Part shown: piece after piece, positions 5,784-12,129 of the stretch
Layout of the letters: the number at the start of each line of letters is the position of its first letter
Position numbering within the stretch: the first letter of the stretch is position 1
Assembly: GCA_002390675.1 (NCBI GenBank)
Contig: DGPZ01000153.1
Location: 1,421 to 17,629, forward strand
Origin: Deltaproteobacteria bacterium UBA4427
GTDB taxonomy: Bacteria; Myxococcota_A; UBA9160; UBA4427
DNA length: 16,209 nucleotides
Reading direction: 5' to 3'
The notes under the pieces: generated by a model
The model's database searches: none
What the model was told of the DNA's origin: nothing
The model's input: the letters and a program-made list of their open reading frames with translations, nothing else
Program-made: the position numbers and the translations under genes

Positions 5784-7121
5784 ATGCTTAATGCCATCTG
5801 GTTTATGCTCGTCGCCAGTGCACTTTTTGTGGCTGCCCTGGGCGGACCAGAAGACCTAAAAGCGGTCGTAGACTCGATCTTTGTGAGCGCTAAATCGGCG
5901 GTACAGCTCGTAATCGGGCTGGTCGGCGTCATGGTTTTTTTCCTCGGCCTGATGCGCATCGCCTTCGAAGCCGGCCTTCGGGACGTCATCGCACGATGGC
6001 TGACCCCAGTGACCCGACGCCTGTTCCCCGAGATCCCCAGCGACCACCCCGCGCTGAGCGCCATGGTCATGAATATCTCGTCAAACGTGCTCGGCATGGG
6101 CAATGCGGCGACGCCCTTTGGCCTGAAGGCGATGAGCGAACTCGCCAAGCTCAATAGGCACTCCGGATCTGCCTCGAACGCGATGGTGCTCTTTCTGGCA
6201 ATCAATGCGTCGGCCGTCACACTGCTCCCGCCCCTGGGCACGATCGGCGTTCGCGCGGCAGCCAATTCGAGCGACCCCTGGGCAATTTGGATGCCCACCC
6301 TATTCGCCACGATCTGTTCCACAACAACCGCGATGGCCGCCTACTATCTGTTAGGTCGCATCCCCGTCTTCCGACATCGACCAGAGCTCGCCGGCGACCC
6401 GGGCGCCGTGGGTAGCGACGGCCCCGAGGAGCCGGTGATAGACACCGCAGAAACAGCGGCCCAGAGTCTCCCCCCGGAATCCGAACTCATTGCCCAAACG
6501 CGGCGTGGTTTCGTCGTGCTATGCGCGCTCCTCACAATCGGTTTGATGGGTCGCGCCTTCTTCACGGCCTTCGACGACGCGGGCTTCGTATTCGCACTTC
6601 GCAGCGTCCTTCAGATGTGGGCGCTCCCCGCGCTTCTGCTTGCTGTGCTCCTCTACGGATTTGCCAACCGAGTGCGCGTTTACGACGCCATGGTCGCTGG
6701 CGGACGCGACGCGCTGAGCGTGGCCGTAACCATCGTCCCCTACCTCGTGGTCATTCTTGTGGCCGTCGCCATGTTCCGTGCATCCGGCGCCTTGGACTAC
6801 GTGATCAGCTACATCGACCCGCTAACCAGCTTGATTGGCGTCCCCGGAGAAGTTCTGCCGATGGCCCTGATTCGGCCGCTATCTGGAAGCGGCGCGCTGG
6901 GCGTCATGAGTGAGATCCTCACCGCTCACGGCCCGGACTCTTTTATCGGTATGCTCACCAGCACGCTCATGGGATCAACGGAAACCACTTTCTACGTGCT
7001 CGCCGTCTACCTAGGCGCCGCCGGCGTCGTGGACGGACGCCATGCCCTCTTCGCCTGCCTCGCGGGCGACATCGCCGGATTCTTCGGCGCCGTCGCCGCC
7101 TGCCACTTCTTCTTCGGCTAG
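5784..7121 (+). CDS. spmAB: Fused SpmA-SpmB family inner-membrane protein (nucleoside-recognition/Gate domains)
   Basis: A 445-residue polytopic membrane protein equal to spore maturation proteins A and B joined in one chain. The SpmA-like half (about 1-200) begins MLNAIWFMLVASALF and contains NISSNVLGMGNAATPFGLK (from residue 97). A hydrophilic linker (about 205-245) precedes further helices. The SpmB-like half (from about 300) contains VTIVPYLVVILVAVAMFRAS, MALIRPLSGSGALGVMSEI (Arg364 in the RPLSGSG motif) and GSTETTFYVLAVYLGAAG (from 397). These motifs belong to the nucleoside-recognition (Gate) domain, found in transporters and in proteins of unknown activity. The substrate is unknown. 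I use the ATG at 5784, since a longer frame from 5670 adds only a Ser/Arg-rich, non-homologous-looking stretch. First gene of the operon with amgK and murU; the next gene starts 11 nt on. Confidence 0.88.
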   Translation: MLNAIWFMLVASALFVAALGGPEDLKAVVDSIFVSAKSAVQLVIGLVGVMVFFLGLMRIAFEAGLRDVIARWLTPVTRRLFPEIPSDHPALSAMVMNISSNVLGMGNAATPFGLKAMSELAKLNRHSGSASNAMVLFLAINASAVTLLPPLGTIGVRAAANSSDPWAIWMPTLFATICSTTTAMAAYYLLGRIPVFRHRPELAGDPGAVGSDGPEEPVIDTAETAAQSLPPESELIAQTRRGFVVLCALLTIGLMGRAFFTAFDDAGFVFALRSVLQMWALPALLLAVLLYGFANRVRVYDAMVAGGRDALSVAVTIVPYLVVILVAVAMFRASGALDYVISYIDPLTSLIGVPGEVLPMALIRPLSGSGALGVMSEILTAHGPDSFIGMLTSTLMGSTETTFYVLAVYLGAAGVVDGRHALFACLAGDIAGFFGAVAACHFFFG

Positions 7122-7132
7122 GCGATTCTCTA

Positions 7133-8320
7133 GTGGTGGAAAAGAAAACAGACCACATTCAGAAAGAGATAGAGATCAGCGAAGTCGATGCCCTGCGTCT
7201 TCGAAAGGTTTGCGAGAAACACCTCGCCCGCACGCCCCGCTCGATCGAAAACATCCCGGCCGGACTCGGCACGCGCCGCTTTTATCGAATCGAGTTTGAG
7301 ACAGGGGCGCCGAGTCGGTTAATCGCACGACTCGAAGCTAATCCGACGGGCGCTCAGAGGGTTCGACACGCCGAGCCCGAGCCACCGCAGTGGCTTCCGG
7401 AACCGGCGCTTGAGCCCGTGCGAACATTTCTTGAGGAAGCGGGTCTTCCGGTGCCTAAAAGCGCGTTTCACGACGCGGTCGCAGGCCTCGACCTGATAGA
7501 GGATCTCGGAGACCAAACGCTGCTGGATGTCGCCTCTCCCGAGCGACGCGAGCGATACCTCGAAGCTTGCGACCTCATCACGCGGCTGCAGTCTCTTCAT
7601 GCCAAGCCTAACGAGATCCCCGCCTTCGCACGCGTCTACGATCGCGCGCTCCTCGACACGAAGTCGTGGAAATGGCTCCACTGGACCCTTCCTTTGTTGC
7701 TCGGTCGGCCCGCGACCGAGGAAGAAATCGCCCAGACAACAGCACTCTTCGACCATATCCACGGGATCACCGACGCGGCTCCGCTCGCTTTGAGTCACCG
7801 TGACTTCAAGGCGGAAAATCTCCATTTGTCTGGCTCTTCGGCCGCCTCATCCCCTTCGCCAGAGGCAGATTTTTCGTCAACAACGCCGCGCCCCGAGCAT
7901 CGCCTCGTAATGATCGACGTTCAGGGTGCCTTTCTAGCACCGCCCGAATACGACCTGGTCTGTCTCCTCTGCGACATGCAGGTCGAGCTCGGCCCAGAGG
8001 AAATTGCAGCACTGGCGGAACACAGCCGCACACGTCTCCCCAGCGCCCCGGATCGCGCAATCTTTGAAGAGCGCTTCGACGCGCTGACGCTCGCGCGGGT
8101 CTGCAAGGACGTCTCCCACGTGATCCACGCGGGCTTGCGGCGAGGCGACGGGCGGCGCTGGAAAGAGATTCCCCGCGCCTTTTCCCTGATCTCAGCCGTC
8201 GCCGAACGGCGCGTAAGCACGTTTCCGGGGGCTCGGGCGCTCACCTCTGTGATCCAGGCCCTTACGGTGGCCGTTGAATCGGCCGATAGTCCGCATCAGG
8301 GTCCAGGCGACAGCGCCTGA
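7133..8320 (+). CDS. amgK: AmgK-like sugar kinase of the APH phosphotransferase fold (probable MurNAc/GlcNAc anomeric kinase)
   Basis: Predicted cytosolic kinase of 395 residues with the aminoglycoside-phosphotransferase fold. Visible elements: GLGTRRFYRIEF (44-55), matching the RRYxR start of AmgK proteins; LIEDLGDQTLLD (121-132); YDRALLDTKSW; the catalytic loop LSHRDFKAENLHL (Asp224, Asn229); and the metal-binding strand VMIDVQGAFLAPPEYDL (Asp262). The DLGD, DRALL and YDLVxLLxD features favour AmgK over antibiotic kinases. AmgK phosphorylates C1 of MurNAc or GlcNAc, and its partner MurU then makes the UDP-sugar; a nucleotidyltransferase gene follows directly, as in Pseudomonas. Unusual is a Ser/Pro-rich insert of about 24 residues (233-256) between the catalytic loop and the metal-binding Asp. 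The GTG at 7133 (or 7136) is used with a weak SD. Alternative: a kinase for another sugar. Confidence 0.75.
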   Translation: MVEKKTDHIQKEIEISEVDALRLRKVCEKHLARTPRSIENIPAGLGTRRFYRIEFETGAPSRLIARLEANPTGAQRVRHAEPEPPQWLPEPALEPVRTFLEEAGLPVPKSAFHDAVAGLDLIEDLGDQTLLDVASPERRERYLEACDLITRLQSLHAKPNEIPAFARVYDRALLDTKSWKWLHWTLPLLLGRPATEEEIAQTTALFDHIHGITDAAPLALSHRDFKAENLHLSGSSAASSPSPEADFSSTTPRPEHRLVMIDVQGAFLAPPEYDLVCLLCDMQVELGPEEIAALAEHSRTRLPSAPDRAIFEERFDALTLARVCKDVSHVIHAGLRRGDGRRWKEIPRAFSLISAVAERRVSTFPGARALTSVIQALTVAVESADSPHQGPGDSA

Positions 8321-8324
8321 AAGA

Positions 8325-8358
8325 GTATCCGAAAGAGTGACGAGAGTCGCTCCGATAC
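8325..8358 (+). other. Intercistronic RNA hairpin with GAGA tetraloop
   Basis: In the 62-nt gap between the amgK-like and murU-like genes, GAGTGAC (8335-8341) pairs with GTCGCTC (8346-8352), one G-U pair included, around a GAGA loop (8342-8345), a GNRA-type tetraloop. The flanking GTATC (8325-8329) and GATAC (8354-8358) are complementary and can close an outer stem. No T-tract follows, so it is not an intrinsic terminator. It could stabilise or separate the two messages, or tune murU translation, whose SD (GGGAG, 8367-8371) begins 9 nt later. Confidence 0.45.
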
Positions 8359-8382
8359 GGAACGCCGGGAGAGCGAACAGAG

Positions 8383-9426
8383 ATGATGGGGCAGAGTGAA
8401 AACGCAGCACCGATCCGAGCGATGATCCTCGCCGCCGGTCTCGGTACCCGTATGCGTCCTCTGACGAATTACCGCGCAAAGCCCGCGCTCCCAGTTTGCG
8501 GTCGGCCCGTCATAAGCCTGCTCCTCGAGCTGCTCGCGGCCCACGGTGTACGTGAAGTTCTGATCAATCTCCATCATCAACCCGACTCGATACGCGAAGC
8601 GGTCGAGGCCGACCATCCAGAATTTCTCTCGATCGAATGGTCCGAGGAACCCTCGCCGCTCGGAACCGGTGGCGGAATAGAGCGTGCTGCAGAGTTCTTG
8701 CGCGGCACCGCTGATTGCCTCGTGATGGCCGGTGATATGTTGCTCGATTGCGACCTAACAGACCTGCTCACGCGCCACCGAACCAGCGGGCGTGACGTGA
8801 CACTCATTCTCCGAGACGACATCCGCGGCGAACACTTCGGTACGGTCGGTCTCGACGCAGCCCAACGAGTGACACGGATAGGCAAACGAATCCTCGACGA
8901 GCCGAAAGACGAAAGCGGTGCAGCCGAAGAAGTCAGTCGCGGGCTCTTTACGAGCCTTCGATTCTTCCGGCGTGACGCACTCGATGATTTCCCGAGCCCG
9001 GAGGGTGAAGCGTTCGAAGATCTGCGTGACTGGCTCGCACCACGGGTTGCATCCGATGGACTTACGCTCGGCGCCGAAATCCTTTCGGAATCTGAGAGCG
9101 TCTGGGAACCCGTCGGGACGCCTGCGGAATATTTAGAGGCAAACCTCGCCCCGCCGCATTTACCCTCGCTAGGCGGATCGGTCACGGCATGGGGCGGCGA
9201 AGTGACACCCGGCGGACTGGCTGCGGGCTATGTGGTAGCGGGGGCGGCCAGCTTGCCCGGCGATGTCGAGCTCGAACGCTGCGTCGTTTGGGACGGCGAA
9301 AAACTACCCGCGGGCTTCCGAGGGATTGACGGTGTATACGCGGGAGGTGCATTTCACGCCTGCCCCGGAGCCATACGAAAGCCCGAGAGCAGCCGGAGCG
9401 GATCAGTGATTGGAAGTGCCCAGTGA
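8383..9426 (+). CDS. murU: MurU-like sugar-1-phosphate nucleotidyltransferase with C-terminal extension
   Basis: Cytosolic NTP_transferase-family enzyme of 347 residues, likely joining a sugar-1-phosphate (probably MurNAc-alpha-1-P from the upstream kinase) with UTP to give a UDP-sugar. The N-terminal domain shows MILAAGLGTRMRPLT (14-28), conserved Lys33 in RAKPALPV, LGTGGGI (93-99), AGDMLLDCD (Asp118) and VGTPAEYLEAN (244-254). MurU of Pseudomonas is about 220 residues; here about 95 residues follow the catalytic domain, Gly/Val-rich with short strand-turn repeats that may form a small left-handed beta-helix like those of other NDP-sugar pyrophosphorylases. That makes a different sugar or nucleotide possible. 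ATG 8383 (or 8386) follows GGGAG (8367-8371). Its stop overlaps the start of the next gene (GTGA). Confidence 0.78.
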   Translation: MMGQSENAAPIRAMILAAGLGTRMRPLTNYRAKPALPVCGRPVISLLLELLAAHGVREVLINLHHQPDSIREAVEADHPEFLSIEWSEEPSPLGTGGGIERAAEFLRGTADCLVMAGDMLLDCDLTDLLTRHRTSGRDVTLILRDDIRGEHFGTVGLDAAQRVTRIGKRILDEPKDESGAAEEVSRGLFTSLRFFRRDALDDFPSPEGEAFEDLRDWLAPRVASDGLTLGAEILSESESVWEPVGTPAEYLEANLAPPHLPSLGGSVTAWGGEVTPGGLAAGYVVAGAASLPGDVELERCVVWDGEKLPAGFRGIDGVYAGGAFHACPGAIRKPESSRSGSVIGSAQ

Positions 9427-10160
9427 GCGAAGTCGTATTCGTAGGAACCAGTGACGCGTTCGGCGCGGGTGGCCGACGGCAGTCCGCGATCTTTGCACGG
9501 GGTGAGCGTGGCGGCATGCTGCTCGACTGCGGCGCAACGACGAATACGGGCCTCTCGCAGCTCGGGCTTGCACGGGACGAAGTCGACGTCATTCTTGTTT
9601 CACATTTCCACGGCGATCATTTCGGCGGCATCCCGGCTTTTCTCTACGCCTCTATGTATACGGATCATCGCAAGCATGCGATCGAAATCGTGGGTCCGCC
9701 GGAGATCGAAGCGCGCGTGCATGCCCTCGCGAGTGCGATGGGTCACCACCTGGCCGACCGACAGTGGACTTTCCCGATTCACTATCGCGAAATTCACGCA
9801 GACGAGACGCTCGAAGTCGGCCCAGCGGAGGTTTCCGCCTTCGCCACCCAACATCAGCCCGAAGCTCATCCCCACGGTTACCGCGTCCGCCTTGGCAAAG
9901 AGCAGATCGCCTACTCTGGCGATACTGGCTGGTTCGACGGTCTCCCCGCACAGGTAGCGGAGAGCGATCTCTTTATCTGCGAATGCACCCTGCACCGCAA
10001 AGAGCTCGACTTCCACCTGAGCCTTGAAGAACTTCGCGAACACCGCGACGACCTCGATTGTGGCCGCCTAATCCTTACGCATCTCGGCGAAGACATGTCG
10101 AAGGAGCGAGGGCAAATCGAAATTGAAACTGCTGACGATGGGATGGCGGTTAAGCTCTAG
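9423..10160 (+). CDS. MBL-fold metallo-hydrolase, substrate unknown
   Basis: A 245-residue metallo-beta-lactamase-fold hydrolase without a signal peptide, so probably cytosolic. The zinc-binding signature is complete: VSHFHGDHFGG (HxHxDH at 61-66), His144 in ATQHQPEAHPHGYRV, Asp167 in AYSGDTGW and His220 in LTHLGEDM. The glycine-rich VFVGTSDAFGAGG start and LLDCGATT resemble the RNase Z/phosphodiesterase branch (Lactamase_B_2), but I see none of the extra features that would prove RNase Z. The start is GTG at 9423, sharing GTGA with the stop of murU, so the two are translationally coupled and probably act in the same process. The activity might be on a sugar phosphate, lactone or phosphodiester; the sequence does not say. 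Last gene of the spmAB operon. Confidence 0.85.
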   Translation: MSEVVFVGTSDAFGAGGRRQSAIFARGERGGMLLDCGATTNTGLSQLGLARDEVDVILVSHFHGDHFGGIPAFLYASMYTDHRKHAIEIVGPPEIEARVHALASAMGHHLADRQWTFPIHYREIHADETLEVGPAEVSAFATQHQPEAHPHGYRVRLGKEQIAYSGDTGWFDGLPAQVAESDLFICECTLHRKELDFHLSLEELREHRDDLDCGRLILTHLGEDMSKERGQIEIETADDGMAVKL

Positions 10161-10198
10161 AGTTCTCGCAAGCGGAGCGTGCCAGCCGACGCCCTAAA

Positions 10199-10215
10199 GG
10201 CTCTCTCTTTGAGCC
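10199..10215 (+). terminator. Weak hairpin in the convergent gap between the MBL gene and anmK
   Basis: GGCTC (10199-10203) and GAGCC (10211-10215) form a 5-bp stem around a TCTCTTT loop, 38 nt after the MBL-gene stop. The T-rich part is in the loop rather than after the stem, so it is a poor intrinsic terminator. Termination is expected here because two operons converge, but no better candidate is visible in 10161-10257. Confidence 0.2.
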
Positions 10216-10257
10216 GTGTCTCCGCATCGCAAATAGGACTCGCGTTGTCCGGTCAGC

Positions 10258-11418
10258 CTAGCGACGAATCCATTCGGCGCCGTGAACGACGCCCAGTATG
10301 GCAGCACGCGAGACACCTGTGCATTGTGGCAGCTGGTTAGGAATCCCGAGTAGCGTGTTGCGCCCTAGCAAAGAAAAAGCCATAGCCTCCGCCGCATCCG
10401 CTGGCACGCCCGCGGCGTCCATCGTTTCGACGCGAACGCCGGGCAAGGCGTCGGCCAGTGAAGACATTACGAACGAATTCAGGGCGCCGCCGCCACCGAC
10501 TAACAAACGGCCACGCTGGGCTTCAGCAAGTGACTGCATCCCGGCCCAAGCGGCAGCAATCGCACTAACACTGCCGGCAACGAGCGTGGCAACAAGGTCT
10601 CGTGTAGAAACGCCATCCTTGCGAGATCGATCCAGCCAAGCTCGAGCCTGGGCCGCGCCGTATCGCTCACGCCCCGTCGACTTGGGAGGTCGTCTCTCAA
10701 GATAGGGATCCGCCAGGATCTCCTTAAGGTACGCGTCCACCACGGTTCCCGCGCGAGCGCGATCTCCGTCCCGATCAAAGCGTTCTCTTCCTTCCGAATC
10801 GAGCGCGACCACACCATCGATGAGCGAATTGGCAGGCCCCACGTCGAAAGCCATCACCTCGTCCGGCCTCCCACCACGCGGAAGCCAGGTCAGATTTGCA
10901 ATGCCCCCGAGGTTGAGCACGCCGCGGGATTCATCTGGATCCGAAAATACAGCGTGGTGAAAGAAAGGTGCGAGGGGTGCCCCTTCCCCGTCCATCGCGC
11001 AGTCACGTCGCCTAAAATCTGCGATCACCGGCCGCTCGAGCCGCTCTGCGATCCTCGCCGGACAGCCGATCTGAAGCGTGCCACCCCGCTGGGGGTGATG
11101 CGCAATCGTCTGCCCGTGAGAGGCAACGCCGTCGATCGAGCTCAGCGGAACCTCTGCTTCGGCCGCCAAGCGCAGCACCGCCTCAGCAAAGGCGTCGCCG
11201 AGCACCCGATCCAGCCGAATCTGCTCCTCGAGCACGGCTTGGCCAGGCAGCTCCCCCGCCGCAAGGCGATGAACCTCAGCCTGAAGCGCCTTGGAATGCG
11301 GAGTCTCTTGGTACGCAAGCAACTTGAACGGGCGTGACTCGCCCCCCGCTGACCATTCGACCAGCGCCGCATCGATTCCATCCGCCGACGTCCCAGACAT
11401 CAATCCCACTACCCGCAT
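10258..11418 (-). CDS. anmK: Anhydro-N-acetylmuramic acid kinase (AnmK)
   Basis: Cytosolic kinase that opens the 1,6-anhydro ring of anhydro-MurNAc released from peptidoglycan turnover and phosphorylates it with ATP to MurNAc-6-phosphate. The 386-residue length is normal. Diagnostic segments are GLMSGTSADGIDAALV (5-20), SHGQTIAHHP, LQIGCPARIAE, VIADFRRRDCAMDGEGAPL, LNLGGIANLTWL (168-179), AFDVGPANSLIDG (Asp192 is the probable counterpart of the catalytic Asp in E. coli AnmK) and GGGGALN near the C-terminus. The ATG at 11418 gives the canonical MRVVGLMSGTSADG start, although no good Shine-Dalgarno precedes it. It converges with the kinase/nucleotidyltransferase operon, and together they outline the AnmK-AmgK-MurU salvage route. 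In organisms with MurQ the product enters GlcNAc metabolism instead; MurQ is not seen here. Confidence 0.96.
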   Translation of the reverse strand: MRVVGLMSGTSADGIDAALVEWSAGGESRPFKLLAYQETPHSKALQAEVHRLAAGELPGQAVLEEQIRLDRVLGDAFAEAVLRLAAEAEVPLSSIDGVASHGQTIAHHPQRGGTLQIGCPARIAERLERPVIADFRRRDCAMDGEGAPLAPFFHHAVFSDPDESRGVLNLGGIANLTWLPRGGRPDEVMAFDVGPANSLIDGVVALDSEGRERFDRDGDRARAGTVVDAYLKEILADPYLERRPPKSTGRERYGAAQARAWLDRSRKDGVSTRDLVATLVAGSVSAIAAAWAGMQSLAEAQRGRLLVGGGGALNSFVMSSLADALPGVRVETMDAAGVPADAAEAMAFSLLGRNTLLGIPNQLPQCTGVSRAAILGVVHGAEWIRR

Positions 11419-11554
11419 GGCCGGGAGTCTAGACCGAGGCGGCCGAATCGCACCCCTCGGGTCGGCTTGTTTTATTATCGGCAGGTGTCGTGAGCATCTT
11501 CCCGCTGCACTCTCCAGTGAGCCGCGCTTTCATCCGAGCCAGACGCGCAACCGC

Positions 11555-11584
11555 TTGACAGACAAAGGGAATCCGGAATACTCC
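11555..11584 (+). promoter_or_regulatory. Possible promoter upstream of the small membrane-protein gene
   Basis: TTGACA (11555-11560) is a perfect sigma70 -35 box. An 18-nt spacer leads to TACTCC (11579-11584), a poor -10. The -10 overlaps a small inverted repeat CCGGA-ATAC-TCCGG (11573-11586), which could be a repressor site. The predicted leader is about 120 nt. Only the -35 is convincing. Confidence 0.3.
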
Positions 11585-11659
11585 GGCGCGCTCAGAGCCG
11601 CCGGCTCACGGGTTGAGCTGGCCGTTCCCCCGTCCTGGAGCAAGCGCTACTCAGCTGAT

Positions 11660-11691
11660 TTAATCCCGCTCCACTCTCCTTAATCCCGCTC
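11660..11691 (+). repeat. Tandem 12-bp direct repeats, 20 bp apart
   Basis: TTAATCCCGCTC occurs at 11660-11671 and 11680-11691 with identical sequence, separated by CACTCTCC. The CCCGCT-N-CACTCTCC part also appears at 11501-11515. Two copies on the same face of the helix immediately before a start codon suggest a regulator binding site or a local duplication. Confidence 0.45.
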
Positions 11692-11699
11692 TAACCTTC

Positions 11700-11714
11700 G
11701 AGGCCCCCCCCATG
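11700..11714 (+). promoter_or_regulatory. Shine-Dalgarno with poly-C spacer (GAGG-C8-ATG)
   Basis: The ATG at 11712 is preceded directly by eight C residues (11704-11711) and then GAGG (11700-11703). The spacing of 8 is near ideal, and the spacer is a pure homopolymer, so slippage would change SD-start distance without altering the protein. Confidence 0.5.
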
Positions 11715-11996
11715 AACGAGACCTCTCGCAATCAAGGCTGGGCGATCACCGGTGCTGCCGGCGTCGCTGCCTTTCTTTTCGTCGTCGGAATTCTGAACGG
11801 AAGCTACCTGGCGCTCGCCATTCCGGTAGCCATCGTGACGCTCTTCGCCCTCGGCTTGGTCGCCTGGGTCGGGTACACGATCGCCACGATTCAAGTCGAA
11901 GCCGATGCTTCGCCTGAGGTCCTTCATACTGATGTTGTAGAGACTCCGGGCGACAGCGAGTCGGAGAAGTCTGCTGTCGCTACCGACGCGGCCTAA
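11712..11996 (+). CDS. Small two-helix membrane protein of unknown function
   Basis: A 94-residue protein that I do not recognise. Two hydrophobic stretches, about residues 10-28 (ITGAAGVAAFLFVVGIL) and 32-57 (YLALAIPVAIVTLFALGLV onward), form a probable helical hairpin with a very short connecting turn. The last 35 residues are acidic and hydrophilic (VEADASPEV, SESEKSAVATDAA). The start is fixed by GAGG 8 nt upstream. The composition is ordinary for the genome and the frame ends cleanly, so it is likely a real gene. It lies 130 nt upstream of the glycosyltransferase cluster in the same direction and may be co-transcribed with it. A role as a membrane anchor or small partner of the cluster is only a guess. 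Confidence 0.65.
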   Translation: MNETSRNQGWAITGAAGVAAFLFVVGILNGSYLALAIPVAIVTLFALGLVAWVGYTIATIQVEADASPEVLHTDVVETPGDSESEKSAVATDAA

Positions 11997-12008
11997 TTCC
12001 GAACGAAG

Positions 12009-12024
12009 GTTCGCTCGGGCGAAC
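12009..12024 (+). other. Short hairpin after the small membrane-protein gene
   Basis: GTTCGC-TCGG-GCGAAC forms a 6-bp stem with a 4-nt loop, 12 nt after the stop codon. The GTTC part can instead pair with an upstream GAAC at 12001-12004, so two mutually exclusive foldings exist. T-rich runs occur only about 30 to 60 nt later (near 12057-12061 and 12078-12083), too far for a classical terminator. Confidence 0.25.
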
Positions 12025-12116
12025 ACGATCTAGGAGTGCACGAGCGCGACGCCTGCTTTTTGCCCCTAGTCTTAGAGTTTTTTCGGTCGGCGCCCCCCCT
12101 ACTTCATCGCATCAGC

Positions 12117-12129
12117 GGAGCCCCCCTTG
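12117..12129 (+). promoter_or_regulatory. Shine-Dalgarno with poly-C spacer (GGAG-C6-TTG)
   Basis: GGAG (12117-12120) is followed by six C residues (12121-12126) and the TTG start at 12127. It decides the glycosyltransferase start and repeats the poly-C spacer design seen at 11700-11714. Another C7 run lies at about 12093-12099. Confidence 0.5.

Larger units (their letters stand above)
11419..11711. other. Divergent intergenic region between anmK and a small membrane-protein gene
   Basis: 293 bases with no supportable gene. A leftward -10-like GATAAT (minus strand, 11474-11479) could serve anmK with a leader of about 50 nt, though no -35 is evident. A better rightward promoter candidate lies at 11555-11584. 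The region is rich in short repeats: CCCGCT-N-CACTCTCC at 11501-11515 and 11665-11679, and TTAATCCCGCTC twice at 11660-11691. An inverted repeat GAGCCG-C-CGGCTC lies at 11595-11607. These are listed or discussed separately. Confidence 0.4.

Noticed and set aside
5784..7121. Spm proteins as evidence that the organism forms endospores
   Set aside because: SpmA/SpmB-type proteins occur in many non-sporulating bacteria, and no other sporulation gene is present.
7319..7825. 168-codon minus-strand open frame
   Set aside because: Antisense shadow of the well-supported kinase gene, with no recognisable motif.
7133..8320. Reading the kinase as an aminoglycoside-resistance enzyme
   Set aside because: The APH fold is shared, but the RRFYRI, LIEDLGDQT and YDRALL features and the downstream nucleotidyltransferase fit AmgK-like sugar kinases much better.
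11291..11683. 130-codon plus-strand open frame across the anmK upstream region
   Set aside because: It starts antisense inside anmK, has no motif or good start signal, and spans the expected promoter region.
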